A stretch of 64,000 nt of DNA, taken from positions 310,001 through 374,000 of the forward strand of contig JABCPU010000005.1 in the NCBI GenBank assembly GCA_016800925.1, written 5' to 3'. Positions 10,105 through 23,201 of this stretch are shown here, in pieces (the first letter of the stretch is position 1; the number at the start of each line of letters is the position of its first letter). This DNA comes from Suillus spraguei. Lineage: Eukaryota; Basidiomycota; Agaricomycetes; Boletales; Suillaceae. The translations under genes were made by a program, and so were the position numbers. The notes beneath the pieces were generated by a model, which made no database searches, was not told the origin of the DNA, and saw only the letters and a list, made by a program, of their open reading frames with translations.

Positions 10105-13100
10105 TCAAAGGGTGTGTCGTTTCTTATAAGCATTCAGGATTCGTGCGGAATTTGCTAAGTTCTTTTCGGGGATCCATTCGTTATCTCCCAATAAATATCC
10201 TTTCCAGGAGACAAGATAGTGTTGGCAATTGCCGGTTCCTTTATGGGAAAGAATTGCTTCTACTTTGTATTCTTCTTCTTCTTCAATGATATCAGGCAGT
10301 GGTTCAAGGAAGTTCGGGCCGTGTATGTCGTTTTCGCTATAGGACAATAACACAGAAGCATGGAAGGTGGGGTGAATCTTCCATTGCGGAGGAAGTTTGA
10401 GCGTGAATGTGATAGGTGATAAGACATTGGTGATTGGGAAAGGTCCATATCACTTTGGTGCAAGCTTTCGCGATGGGAGTTTGAGTCTAAGATTAGCAGC
10501 AGATAGCCAAACCTTATCTCTGATCTTCCATGGTTGGTACTTATCTCCTCAGGATTGTTCTGCCATTGTTTGCATAGCAATGTTATGGCATGCATGGCTT
10601 CTTCTCAGATCTTCTGTAGGGATTGAACTCAATCTTCTGCTGCGGTATGGTAGAATCAGGATTAAATGGGGAATGGCACGGGGTCGTATCCCATCATGAG
10701 AAAGAATGGTGAGGTTTCGGGCATTGTGTCAATGATTGTGATGAATTCAGTGATAGGAAGGTGTTCTATCCATTCTTCAGGGTTGTTGCGCAGTAGATAT
10801 GCAAATAGGTTTCTAATTCTTGGTTTAATTGTTCAGTTTGTCCGTCAGTCTGAGATGATAGGCGGTAGATGGGGCGATGGTATAATCAAGGAGTCGTGCA
10901 AGTTCTTTTGAGAATCTTGATAGAAACTGTGGTCCTCGATCTGATATGACTTTGTTGTGGACACCAAACCGTCGATGACATGTGTCAAAAATAACTTGCT
11001 ACACCTTTGGAGGTTACCGTTTTAAGGCAAGGGATAATAATTACCCCCTTCATAAGGCCATGGTCCACCATGACCATGATACTATCAAAGCCCCCAGAAA
11101 CGGGGAGATCAGTGATCAAATCAACAGAGATTTGTGAGAAGGGGCGGGTAGCGGAGGAAGGAATGGGGACAAGTGGAGGTCGGACCGATGAGTATCAGAT
11201 TTCATTTGCTGACAAAGGGCGCAACCCTCGACATATTTACAGATATAGGCACCCATAGAAGGCCACCAGGCTTCCCGTTTAACAAGTTCTTCAGTTTTGA
11301 AATGGCCAGGATGACCAGCAGTGACATGATCATGATAGCGAGCGAGGGTAGCAGCATGATGAATGGGAGGAATGTAAGCACAGTTCTTGAAATAGAGCAT
11401 GTCATGTTCGATCTTCCAATCGGACAATGCCAACTTCATGGGAGGAAGACAGACACCATCTAGTGCATCTGATGCCGTTTTGAATACAGGGTCGTCCAAA
11501 GGGTCAGAAGTAGCCAATACATCAAGTAGATTGTTATCGATGAGTCGGACGAACAGGGAATCAGGAAGAAGCACAGCATCTTCATTATCATGAGAACCAT
11601 CATCATGATCTGGGCGACGTGAGAGAGCATCTGGAGCAGCTAGTTTAGTGCCTGCAACATGATGTAGTTCAATGTCCAAGAGTGACAATGTCAATTGCCA
11701 GTGAGCTTGTCGTTGAGTGAACTTCTGTGCAGTACGGAAGTACAGAAGGTTTTTGTGGTCAGTGAAGACGATGACAGTGTGGGCGCTCCCTTCAAGATAG
11801 TAACACCATTTGTTTAAGGCGCGGATAACTGCAAGTAATTCCTGATCGAAAATCTGATAGTTGCATTCCGCTGGATTTAGTGACTGAGATAGGTAAGCAT
11901 ATGGGTGATACATGCCATTTTCATCATTTTGCAATAGGACGCCTCCAGTTGCTACAAGAGAAGCATCGGTTGCAACTGCAAATTGCTGGGATGGATCCGG
12001 ATTGCGAAGTACCAGTTGTTTTATAAAGCGTTCCTTGAGGTCTTAGAAGGTATCCTGACATTGAGTCGTCCAAAGGAAAGAAGTATCCTTTTTTGTTAGA
12101 TCAATGAGGGGTTGTGCAATATTGGAGCAATGGGAGATAAATGTGTGGTAAAAGTTGCAGAATCCTAAAAACGACTGAACATCTCTTATGCTTTTTGGAA
12201 CAGGCCATTCGGCAATCCCTTTGTCTTGGCAGTATCCATAGAAATCTGTCCAGGCCGAATGATCATTCCAAGGTATTCCACTTCATCAGCGTCGAAGGTA
12301 CACTTTTCTGGTTTCAGGAAAAGATGTTTGTTCCATATCTTTATCAGTACCCATCTGGTATGTTCGCGATGTTCCTCCATAGTTGTCGAGAAAATGAGGA
12401 TATCGTCCATATAGATAACAATCCATCCTTCATTAATCTCCTGCTGGAAGGTGCGATTCATGTATGCTTGAAACGTGGCTGGTGAATTACATAACCCAAA
12501 GAACATGACATTAGGTTCATAGAGACCGAATTCCATTGTGAATGCAGCTTTCCATCAATCCTTGGGATGGATGCGGATGTTGTTGTATCCCGACCATATA
12601 TTCATTTTCATGAAGAATTGTGCATTGTGAAGCTGTGCTACAAGAGATACTGGTAAAGGAAGTGGATAAGCATTTTTGACCGTCCAATCATTGATGTAAC
12701 AATAGTCCTGGCAAGGATGGAGTTCTCTGCTCTTCTTTCCAATGAAGAAGAACCCACTAGCTTGGGGTGATTTTTATTCAGAAATGAAACCCTTAGCAAC
12801 GTTTTCATCAATGAATGCTTTTACTGAAGTTCGTTCCTTTTCTGACAGTGGGTAAACCTTAGATGTTCGGGGAATAAAACCGGGTTTGGTATCGATGCGG
12901 TGGTCAATACTGGGTTGTTCTGGGGGAAGTTTGTTAAGTCTGTCTTTAGCAAAGACGTCAGCGAAGTCATGGAGGTAGGATGGTACGAGTTCTTCAGACG
13001 ATTTCTTTTTCTTCTCTTTTTTGTCGGTTGCGAATTCTTGTGCCTTGTTACTGTATTTCGACAGAGGAAGGGAGATGGTAGAGTAATTCGGGAGTTGTTC

Positions 13101-14182
13101 AAGTCAGGAAGTTCCATCGTGAGTAAGGGATGTATCCATGGATACTTCATTGATGATTCTCATGTAACTTCTGTTGATGTCATGTTCAACCAGGAATTCT
13201 CCTTCTCCAAGTTCATAGGATGATACTTCTTGTACTTCGGGGGCACTCCATATGTCATGCATAGTATTAAATTGCTCATCTTCTTTGGTGGGCATGGTGG
13301 ATGTCATGGGTTCATCCTGATCAGGAATTTCTTTGATAGAAGTGGAAGGGGTTAACGATTTGGGTGGTACAAAGTATTTGGTTAACTTTGGGATATTATG
13401 AGCTCATCCTCCGAGATCTTCTTTGGTTTTCTGCTTTCCTTGTTGTTGTTCCTCAATTGGTCGTTGTTCAATGGGTTTTGATAGGGGTTGAGATTCTGGT
13501 TCTGACTCGTTCTTTCGTTTTTCTACATGAGGAATAGGTGATGGGGGATGCGGTGGTATTCTTACTCGTGGAGAATTTTCATCGATCATGAGTTCATCAG
13601 GGATGTCAATGGTAGGAGCAACGTCAAGTTTCAGAAGTTTCAAATTTTGCCATTTCTTGGTGTGGTAAGGGAAAGAAAAAGGTAATCTGTTCTTCTTCTG
13701 ATCTGTATCCACGTCTTGTTCGATTTCATCAGACTTTGTCATTTGTGGGAGGGCAAGTGTTTCGGTGGCCCAATCTATACTTGCGTTCATGGCACGTAAC
13801 CACAGGATTCCCAGAAGAATTTGATCTCTTCATCCAAGTTTAGTGATATTGAACTTTCCATACATGGTTCGTTCATCAATCTTTACCACTAGAAGGCAAT
13901 AATGCGTGATTGGCCCTCCTGTGATGAGGGTTCCGTCTGCGGTGGTAACTTGAAATGGTGTTTTGAGTTTTTGTCGTGTGATTTGATGGAGTTTCACAAA
14001 CTCCTCAGAGATGAATGTTCCTGCTGTGCCAGAGTTGATAACGGCGGTAGTGTTGACAGATTTTAAGTGAGTACACGAATGAAGGGTGATAGGCATATAA
14101 AGTTCTTTTCTTTCACCTACAGCACATACAAGTCTTAGTAATACATTGAGAGAAACATACATTGAGTCTTTGTTTCTCCAAG
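10105..14182 (-). pseudogene. Pol of element A1 (PR-RT-RH-IN-chromodomain), decayed
   Basis: Read on the minus strand from 14182. The protease region (13830-14204) contains VINSGTAGTFISEEF, where the catalytic DSG has become NSG. The RT segment at 12186-12536 includes FGLCNSPATFQAYMNRTFQ and an intact YMDDIL motif. RNase H plus the integrase zinc-binding domain lie at 11116-11934: YFRTAQKFTQRQAHWQ, then H-H-C-C with EGCALCQQM. The integrase core follows, in broken frames. A C-terminal chromodomain (10105-10353) reads VEAILSHKGTGNCQHYLVSW. Several stops and shifts separate these pieces. Pol lies in the -1 frame relative to gag. Confidence 0.9.
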
Positions 14183-15990
14183 TTAAAAATCCTCTACAAT
14201 TCATCTCACGGTTTCGTCTTCCTCATTTTGAACTTCTTTGGCTTCCACTTGACGGAGCGGGGTCTTCTTCTTATCAGGGCAGTTACCAATACAGTGTCCT
14301 GTCTTTCTGCATCTGAAACATTGACCTTTTCTCATGCACTCCGATCTTTCCATATCAGAGATTCGATCTATGACCATTGCATTTGAATCGCAACTGGGTG
14401 TGTAATGTGCATTTCCATAGTTCTTCTTCTTCTGCAGAGCATGACGTGCTCGTCACGCCTGAAGGCGTTGGTGGGAATTGTTGATGGAAATGCATTGTAA
14501 TACAACATTGAGGAATACATCTGGGACGTCGCCTGGTGCGAATAGTTTGGTCAAGATGCCTAGGTTAAGGCCATCTTGGAAGAATTGGATCTTCATTGCA
14601 TTGTCAGTGATATGGGCTTTAGCTGCAAGCACTTCAAAATCAGCGATATAGGTTTGGAGCTTGCCGTTTCCTTGTTTAAGATCCCTGAGCTTCGTTAATG
14701 CGGTTCCTATGGAATCTACCGGTTTGAAAGCTTCATTGAAACTTTTCATGAAATCTTTCATCATTCCATAACCAACTTTCTGTCCAGAAGTGTCAACGGT
14801 GTAAAGATACAACCTAGCTTGGGCTGTAGATAAACCACTGCCTAAACTAGTATGTGAGTCTTGCGCTCTGTCTAGTCTGCTTCACTTGTAAGGACAAGAG
14901 CATTCGACCCTAAAGGGGGATGCCTATTAGTATGGTCAAGTTCGAGCATAACTTATGTGCGAAACAAGCATCGTGGTCAGCGGTAAGTTGCTGCAGTCAG
15001 TGATGATACCACCGGAACTAGTGTTGTGTGTAGCAGTGCTACTGCGGTCAAGATAAGGTCAGTAACAGTTGCGTCGCGCAAGCAATGTCAAGCGGTGGTC
15101 TCAGCGGTAGTGGTAAGGTTGCAAGCGGTGCAAGAAAACAGTAAAGAAGTCCATGGTACTTTCAGCAGTAAAGTAGTGGTGTGTGAGGAGTTCAATCAAA
15201 GTAACAGTCAAAAGTCCAGCGGTAACAGAGAACAAGCATGATGTATTAACGAGCGATAAGGAAACTTTAAAGACTAAGTCCACTACTGGGTTGATCCAGA
15301 GCTAGACAATAATCCTGACCTATAGTATGTGCAATGGTGTAAAATCAGGTACTGTATCGTGCGGGGTACGCGGTGCTTATATCCTAAATCATATGTACTC
15401 GGAATACTCTAGGCGAGATCAGTAGCACTGGAGTGTTGTAACTGCCATAAGTAAACATAGCGCGAGGCGCTGCAGCACGAGGCAACATGTAATAACACTT
15501 GCCGTGGAATCAGTGATAATGAACAGAAAACAAACTACGCACCAAATGGAGCTATGCGGACACGGCAAGGACATGGAAGGACACCGGTATGTGGAACAAG
15601 GTGCGGCAGTCGGTACGGTGTGCGGTAAGCATGGGATGCCGCCAGTACTGCTAAAGGGGTAAGACGGCCATGGACAAGTGGTGACTCCTGTAGACGTGAG
15701 ACGAGTGTCAAAATATGGGGTTTTAAGCCCAGTGCCAATATGTTTGTTACAATGGATTGAGCGTGAGCGAGAAATTGCTCTTTCCAAGATTTGGCGTTCT
15801 TTTCTGTCATGAAGGACAAAATGAAAATGATCTTCTGCTTGTCATTGGTATAGAACTTTTCATTGATGTCGAAGTATGCATTGCATGATAGAATGAATTC
15901 CAGGGAATTGTCATGATCTCCATCAAAAGCAGTTTTGAGACCAATTGTATATTCAAAATCTTTCCTGGTGGTGGCTGTAGTAGTAGTCAT
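14183..15990 (-). pseudogene. Gag of element A1, split by LTR-D
   Basis: The N-terminal part runs 15990-15752 (FEYTIGLKTAFDGDHDNS...). It resumes at 14799 after the LTR-D insertion (TSGQKVGYGMMKDFMKSF...), and a CCHC knuckle (CFRCRKTGHCIGNC) lies near 14270-14340. The zero frame ends at TAA 14185-14183, directly after TTT; pol continues in the -1 frame. Additional stops show it is dead. Confidence 0.88.
14800..15751 (-). mobile_element. Solo LTR-D (D1) in gag of A1
   Basis: 952-bp LTR, minus orientation, from TGTAAAGATACAACC to GTTTGTTACA. It is flanked by ACGG (14796-14799) and ATGG (15752-15755). Element A3 gives the uninterrupted gag sequence, confirming the insertion. Confidence 0.9.
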
Positions 15991-16127
15991 AATGATGAAT
16001 CATCTGGTGAGTTATGCTTTCTCGGTGCCTACACGCGTGGTCTTGCTGTCCATTAGGGCTTTATCAAGGTTCAGAGGGAGGGGGTTGAAGACTGGATAGT
16101 TGACGATCAATGTAGACTTTAATCTTT

Positions 16128-16588
16128 TGTTACGAACTGGGGTGGCATCACCAGCGACAGTGATAAGACACAGCTGGTCTGCTGGGAGGTTCGACTTTGT
16201 TCAAAAGAGAATGAGGACTACTACAAGGAAGTATTCCAAGTAGGGTCAAGGGTTCGATTGAAGAGTCGCAACTCTAAGATGTTCAGTAGAATAGAGACTA
16301 AAGCTAAGGAGTGCTTAGACTTAGAGACAATTCAGACAACTTAGATTGGAGACCTAAGCAAAGGATATTCCAGGTAAAACCCAGTAAGATTAAAGTAAAG
16401 TACATAAGTGTTATTTAACGTGCTTAACTAAGCCAATATGTGCGCACGGACCAAGAGAGACGTGAGAATGTAAGTGCATATCCAAAGAAGGAAGGCAACT
16501 ATGGTACAGATGCATTGAGCATATGAGTCGGGATCATGTTACGTAATATACAAGGTAAAGACAAATAGGGGCATGTACAATTGTAACA
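16128..16588 (-). repeat. LTR-A, 5' LTR of element A1
   Basis: 461 bp, the same length as its partner. The adjoining internal sequence at 16116-16127 is the primer binding site on the minus strand (AAAGATTAAAGT), complementary to an 11-nt stretch inside the LTR. Confidence 0.93.
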
Positions 16589-16593
16589 ACTTG

Positions 16594-18249
16594 TGCTTCA
16601 GATTTCATCGACTGGTATCCTGAAGCCTGTCAGTCATTTGGCAAGGGGTACACTTTCCTCGACTTATTTAATTCTGATGAGAACAGCGTGTACCATGCCA
16701 AGAATCCTTATTACCCGTTCAGTGGCTGAAAGGACTGGGAGATTGTGTTGTGGCTACTGTGCTCAGGATTGAGCATGGGGAAGATAGACTGTTTTTTGTC
16801 ACTGGAGATGGAAAGCAAATCATTTCTTTTTCATTATAATTCTGATGGTAAGTCTTTCGTCAAGATCAAGGGTCTTCCATTATCTTTTTCCTCAGCCAAG
16901 GAACTATGAGGCAGAGCAGAGATGTTGCCCAGTGGTCCATGCTGAATGTCCCAAGTGCTCACCATGAGTCATCCCACCAAATCACCTGTCTTTCTGTACT
17001 GGCATGATCCTCTGGACTATATTGCAGCCATTCTGAATCATTTTTTCTTTCATGATCAATTGGACTTCACACCTCGCAGGATCTATAGTACTGCACAGCA
17101 CTTGTGCCATGTATATTTAGAATGGATGACAGGCGACGATGCATGGAATATGCAGGCATGTATTCTTGTTTGTATGAGTCGTTGTACTTATTGGTTTCTC
17201 AACAGTCTGCCCTACCCAAAGGTGCAACACTCCTTGGGACCATTTTGTCATTTGACAAAACAAATATATCCACAATGACAGGTGATAGAGTTGTGCACCC
17301 ACTTCTAATCAGCCTTGCCAATATCAACATGTTCATGTGACTCAAGAATTCATCCAATTCCTTCGTACTCACTGCCCTACTCCCTGTACCCAAATTCATA
17401 CATAAAAATAAATGCATCTGGGGTGTACTGGAGGATCAATTAATTTATGAATGCCTTGATATCATTTTGCATCCGCTCAAACAGGCTGCTCGTGAAGGGG
17501 TCATACTCTCAGACCCTGTTGGACATAGCCGCTATTGTTTTATGCCCCTTGCAAGCTACATCATTGATACTCCAGAGGCTATGATGTTAGCTACTGTCAG
17601 CAGGAAAACATCTCTGGTAACCATGGCCATGTTGGAGACCCTTTCTGCCATGAACCTCGCACAAAATCAACTACACTTGCACAACTGGCTGCTATTCACA
17701 CAAGGGTGGATCCCAGCGACATCAAGGTCTTCTTTGCAAAGTGCAGAAATTTTGCTTGAACGGCATCTCTAAACCTTTCTGGCAGGATTGGATCCTTGCT
17801 GAACCATCTCATTTCCTCACTCCTGAATTTCTGCATCTCATTCACCGAGAGTTTTACAACCATGATGTGAAGTGGCTTATTTCTGCAGTTGGGGATATGG
17901 AAGTTGATTTCTGGTTTTCTGTGTTGCAGCCCATCACCGGATTTTGTCATTTTCAAGGTGGTATCTCCAAGCTCAAACAGGTCACAGGATGAACTCAATG
18001 CAACATCCAGCATTTTATAATTACAGTTAGTGCAGACACAGCACCTAGCACCATGGTCACAGCTGTTTGAGCGCTCATGAAGTTTTGGTATCTTGTCCAG
18101 TCACCATGCATTGATGATGACGACATCAAGCACATTTCTAGAGCACTCGATGAGTTTCACACCAAAAAATACATGATCACAGCTGGTGGATTTTGTCATG
18201 GCACTAAGAAAAAAGTCATCAATAATTGGTACATTCCAAAGTTGGAGCT
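16594..18249 (+). pseudogene. Plavaka transposase, central and C-terminal part
   Basis: This continues the transposase interrupted at 8078. Recognisable blocks are DFIDWYPEACQSFGKGYTFL, YYPFSG and KDWEIVLWLLCSGLSMGKID. Next come SPVFLYWHDPLDYIAAILNH and YLEWMTGDDAWNMQ. Later blocks are RVDPSDIK (after a frame change), FWQDWILAEPSHFLTPEFLH and ITGFCHFQGGISKLKQVTG, then INNWYIPKLELV at the right end. These blocks in this order are characteristic of the Plavaka DDE transposase. Several stops and frame changes show it is inactive. The right end is cut at 18250 by element A2. Confidence 0.85.
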
Positions 18250-20288
18250 TGTTACAATCGTATATGCCCCTATTGTTAAGACCATACTCAAAGGGTGAAA
18301 GATCTGAAGGGCTTTGGCCTCAGTTCGTGCACTGTGCCCCTTTCCCGAGTAATGCCCCTTATTTCAGAGAGTAGGTATATGTCCAAAGATCCGGAAGTGT
18401 TAAGACTGTACTCAAGGGTAGAGAGATCCGAAGGGCTTTGGCCTCAGTTCGTGCACTGTGCCCCTTTCTCGAGTAATGCCCCTTATTTCAGGGAGGAGTT
18501 ATTCGTCCGAAGACCCGGAAGGAGTTGCGTGACGGATCCGGGTGTCCGAAGGTGTTGGATATGATACGTCCGAAGGTTATTCGGAACGTAAGGAGAGGAC
18601 AGAGATTAAGGCTAGTTTCAGAACGAGTTCCTAACTAGAAACTAACGGAGATAGACTATCTGAAGATAGAGTCGGAGATATATGTAGACTATAGGAATCA
18701 ATCCTAAGTCTCGGAAGGTGACTTAAAGCGGAAAGTGGCTTAAGTCCGGAGGAGGCAGAATGAGTAGAATCTAAGATGATATTCGAACTAAGGTTCTACG
18801 GAGATCTACAAGTGGTTTATATACTGTAAGTATCTAAGACAGATAATCAGTAAGTCTGGGACCGAGGGCTATGTACGAAGTGTAACAGAAGTCTATTAGT
18901 TAATGCACAGCGGATCAGTAAGCATGAATCGGAAATGAACACAGGAAACGGATCAGTAACACAGGACGGAAATATAAACAGCTGGAATACCGGAAACAGG
19001 AGGAATGACAAAAGGAGATAGACGCAGATATACACAAGGGAGTTAAGGTGCGAGAAGTGAGCACATTCGGATGGGTGGTCCAGGCAGGATCTGTGGACCG
19101 GACGGATATGGAATCGATCGGATCTGATCGGATATGGTCGGATCTGAGATTAGAAGTATGGTATATGACAGGAAGGAGTTGCATGACGGATCCAGACATT
19201 CGAAGGTATCGGATATGGTATTTCCAAAGGTTATCTGGAGCATAGGAATGGAACAAGGATTAAGGCTAGCTTTGGAATGAGTTCCTAACTAGAAACTAAC
19301 AGAGGTAGACTATCCGAAGATAGAGTCGGAGATATAGACTAAAGGAATCAATCCCAAGTCTCAGAAGATGACTTAGAGCGGAAAGTGACTCAAGTCTGGA
19401 GGAAACAAAATGAGCAGAATCTAAGATGATATTCGAACTAAGGTTCTACGGAGATCTACAAGTGGTTTATATACTGTAAGTATCTAATACAGATAATCAA
19501 CAAGTCCGGGACCGAGGGCTATGTACGAAGTGTAATGTAAGTCTATTAGTTCATGTGCAGCAGATCAGTAAGCACGAATCAGAAATGAAACACAGGTAAC
19601 AGATCAGTGACACAGGATGGAAGTATACACAGCTGGAATACCAGAAACAGGAGGAATGACGAAAGGAGATAGACACAGATATACACAAGGGAGTTAGAGT
19701 GCGAGAAGTGGGCACATTTGGATGGGCAATCCGGACAGGATCTGTGGACTGGACAGAAATAGAATCGATCGGATCTGAGCAGATATGGTCGGATCTGGGA
19801 TCAGAAGTATGGTATATGACACCTATTCATTTTCTACTTTCACTCGCCTACTTGTCTTGTAACCGATCTCACATTCACACGTGACTCATGTGTCTCAACA
19901 TGCTTGTACTATACATGCCTTCCTTGTTAGGATACACAGTTACTTTCCCATGGTTGCTTGGTCCGTGCATTTATATCTACATATATAAACATGATGTACT
20001 TGTAGTAGATTCCCTACTTTAATCTTACTGGGTTTTACCTGGAATCTCCTTCACTAAAGACCTCCAATCTTTAGTCATCTTGAATTGTCTCTAAGTCTAA
20101 GCACTCCTTAGCCTTAGTCTCTATTCTTGTAGAACCTCTGAGACTTGTCTCTGAGGCCAAACCCTTGATCGTACTCAGAACGCATTCCTTGTACTTTCAC
20201 CTTGTCCTCTTCTGGACATTGTAGAACTTCCCAGTAGACCATCTGTGTCTTTTCACTGTTGCTGGTGATGCCACCCCAGTTCATAACA
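18250..20288 (+). repeat. 5' LTR-A of element A2, split by LTR-B
   Basis: The LTR starts TGTTACAATCG at 18250, is interrupted at 18274, resumes at 19822 and ends GTTCATAACA at 20288. The primer binding site follows (20289-20300, with one G-to-A change). Confidence 0.9.
18274..19821 (-). mobile_element. LTR-B insertion with internal tandem duplication (B1)
   Basis: It is bounded by TGTTAAGACC and GGTATATGACA with a perfect 5-bp duplication CCTAT (18269-18273, 19822-19826). At 1548 bp it is about twice the single LTR-B at 62436-63181. A unit of about 653 bp is repeated (about 18518-19170 and 19171-19821), and the first about 123 bp are also repeated at about 18397. No coding capacity was seen. 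Confidence 0.88.
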
Positions 20289-20408
20289 AAAAATTAAAGT
20301 CTTACTGAAAGTGCACATCTGTGAGCGTGGATCCTAGATCTGAATCAACAAAAGCCCTCACGTAGTAACAACAACTCGGACTAGAGGCACTGTAGTGAAG
20401 AAGACATC

Positions 20409-22142
20409 ATGTCCACGACTACACAGAAACCCACTGAAATCAAGATTGCACACCCTCCTAACTTTGATGGCGACCGAGACAAAGCCGAGCACTTCCTCAT
20501 CGCATGCAAAGTGTATCTTGATCTGAATGATCAGACCTATATGACTGACAAGTCGAAGATCATTTTTGTTACCTCGTTTATGAATAATGGGAACACTAGT
20601 AGTTGGGCACAAGGGTTCTTGAAGAGCACCCAAGACCCCACCAACAAGAATTCCTCTGGTGTAACTGTTGTATATGGAACATGTTAGCAACCTGGCCGGG
20701 CGCTAATGAACTTGAGTGGTGTCTGTTGATGGGTGCTCTATCAAGAGCGGTGGCCTGTGCGTATTGGTCTCCTAGCGTGGAGTGTGCTAGTTGCATTGGT
20801 CGGAGGTGGGCACTACGCGCTGTCTCATGACCTACATCAGAGATGAGGTTCTTGATGACAATCAAAGACGTAGAAGCGATGAGCTTCTATGAAGTTTGAA
20901 TAGAGATGATAAGCTTATGAATAGCTTATTGAAAGGAAGTTCAGGGTCGAAGATCAAGTAGATTCAAGTTAAAGAAGTACAAAGGTTATCTGCACGTATT
21001 TATCCATAAGATCGAAGTGGAGCGCAAATACGTAAGTATCGCTGGATTAAGTATGAAGTCAGATAGCCAATAGGAAGATGCATGCTCACAGGTGAGTCAG
21101 AGGCATATGACCCAATGAATGCACTCATGTGCAAAAGGGAGTCATAGGTGCGGAGCTGAAGGTATAAAAGGTATGAGCCAATGAGGCGACGCATGAGTCA
21201 TAGGTAGATGCAAAGAAAAAGATAAAAGGAAATACGACACCAGACATAGTCCTTGAGCCAAAGGGCTGTTTGTGTGAACCAGGGGATAGCGCATGTTGAA
21301 GCGCAGGGGAAGGTGTCGAATGCGACAGAGGCGTTTGAGACACAAGAAGCGTGGGGAGCGTGAGGGGTACCGGAAGAGTGCGCATTTTAGCGACAATGGA
21401 GGAGACGAGCATAGGCAAGGTAGGGAGTGATGACGGCAAGCCAGACGAGGTAGCGGAGGACGAGGATGGGGGCCTCATCAGGATGAGAGTAGATGGCAAT
21501 GCATAGGAGGAAAAATGATAGTAGGGGCGCAAGAAGGTGTTCTTGTAACAGAACATGGGCTGACTTCCTTGAGGAGTTTAATGAAAACTTCGAAGCCATT
21601 GATCCAGAAGGAACCACCATGGCTAAGCTTTGCAAGCTCAAGCAAAGCAGAGATCTCCAGATGTACATCGCAGATTTCCAAGCCCTTTCCAGACAAGCAG
21701 ATGTTACTGATGATTCTCCCAGAAGCAATTCTTCATTTATGGACTAAACCAAGGCCTCCTCACCAGCCTCTTCAAAACTGGCATCGCCCTTACATCGTTC
21801 AACCAAACCATGAAGCTTTGTGTTACACTTGATAACAACTACACCCAGCTGAAAAGCATCACCTCTTGTCGCCCACAACAAAAGAAGAATAATTTTGGAA
21901 GTCATCAATACATAAGCTCCAAAGATAAGGACACTATGGAGGTAGATCACACCTCAGATATGGAGCGATCCAAATGTATGAGAAAAGGGCAATGCTTCAG
22001 ATGTCACAAAATAGGACATCATGTAGGAAATTGCCCTGATAGGAAGAAGAAGACTCCGGTCTGAAAAGCCGAGATCAAGGAACTTCCTGATGACAAAGAT
22101 AATGACAGTGAAACAGTGCATCGCCTTGTGGAAAATTTTTAG
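20409..22142 (+). pseudogene. Gag of element A2, split by LTR-C
   Basis: It starts MSTTTQKPTEIKIAHPP with the gag signature NFDGDRDKAEHFLIACKVYL. It is cut at 20682 and resumes at 21551 (WADFLEEFNENFEAIDPEG). The CCHC knuckle is CFRCHKIGHHVGNC (about 21993-22034). The zero frame ends TTT TAG at 22137-22142, after which pol continues in the -1 frame. Internal shifts are present. Confidence 0.87.
20682..21550 (-). mobile_element. Solo LTR-C (C1)
   Basis: 869 bp, TGTTAGCAACC to TTCTTGTAACA, with a perfect 5-bp target duplication GAACA (20677-20681, 21551-21555). It lies inside gag of A2. Confidence 0.92.
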
Positions 22143-22257
22143 CATGGGGAAACAAGAAATCGATGTATGTTTCTCCCAATGTATTACTAAGACTTGTACA
22201 TGCTGTAGGTGAACAAAAAGAACTCCATGTTCCCATTTTTTCATGTCTCATACCCGT

Positions 22258-23201
22258 TGAAATGAAGAAACTATCGCTGGCCTAAGTATAAGCACAGCGT
22301 TAATCCTATTAAAGGCGTGAGTGAGATGTTTGACCCAAGAGGACTGCAAATAGAAGCAATTCCTTCCAAGTTAGTGCGAAGGAAACAACAAAGTACTAAT
22401 ATAACAACGAGAATTCCAACTTCCAATGTTAGCGGCGGTACTAGCGCAGTGTCAGCGGTACACATGCGGTAGAGATAGCTGCAACGTTAGCTAGCGAGAG
22501 CAAGAACAAAGTTACTTGGGCGAGACGAAAATGTTATAACTACCGCGGTGCGGTAGCAGTTGCGGCAACTTCCATATGAGCAGGAACGCAGGTGAGAGAG
22601 AAAACGACCCAGCGAGATCACTGGCCACGGTCCGGTTACAAGTAGTGAAGTCACAAGTCGTGCGGCACTTTGAGCGGTAAAGTTACCAGCAATTAAATCA
22701 ATGAGCGAAGTTCGAATGGAGAAGAGTTCAAAGGCAAATAGATTGCAACTAGCGAGCGTTTCAGATACTAAGTCCTAATGAAGGGATGTAACGGGAAGTA
22801 AAAGTAACTGTATGTATGTTCAGTCCTTTTTAACATATGCAAGCACATACGAGATAGCTATGCGAGTCCGGTAGTGAGAAAGAAAATAAACAGGGTACTT
22901 AATTATGAGGCGCACAGCGTGCAGCAGCCCCTTGAGATGTAAGGTAAATCCTGCTGTAGGTTTAGTAACAGCGGAAGCGAGGTAACTATGCACCAATGGA
23001 TTCTAGATGGAATAGGACAGGACATGAGGGCATTGGCGCGAGGATCCAGTAAGGGTTCACGGGAGAAGGATGGTTCCGCCTTAGCGGAGCGAAAAGGCTA
23101 TTTTGTCGCTATAAGGAAATCCTTCGGTTGCTGCCGCAGACGTTAATGAGATGCTTGTCGAAAACAGGGTTTTGACGGTCAGTGTGACTTTTCTTGCTAC
23201 A
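22258..23201 (-). mobile_element. Solo LTR-E (E1)
   Basis: 944 bp, TGAAATGAAGAAAC to TTCTTGCTACA, with a perfect 4-bp duplication CCGT (22254-22257, 23202-23205). It lies inside the protease of A2. Confidence 0.92.

Larger units (their letters stand above)
8078..16588 (-). mobile_element. Ty3/gypsy chromodomain retrotransposon A1 (full-length, decayed)
   Basis: The element has two 461-bp LTRs (8078-8538 and 16128-16588) starting TG and ending CA, with a perfect 5-bp target duplication ACTTG (8073-8077, 16589-16593). It sits inside a Plavaka transposase. The order on the minus strand is gag, protease, RT, RNase H, integrase, chromodomain, then a separate third ORF. An LTR-D copy interrupts gag. 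The gag-pol part carries many stops and shifts, but the third ORF is open. Confidence 0.93.

Noticed and set aside
15419..15787. Recurring ORF of about 120 aa inside LTR-D (also at 34411, 60387 and others)
   Set aside because: It sits wholly within a non-coding LTR, differs in frame and start between copies and has no family features. It recurs because the LTR is repeated.
22271..22465. Small ORF inside LTR-E
   Set aside because: Explained by LTR repetition; no conserved start and no domain.
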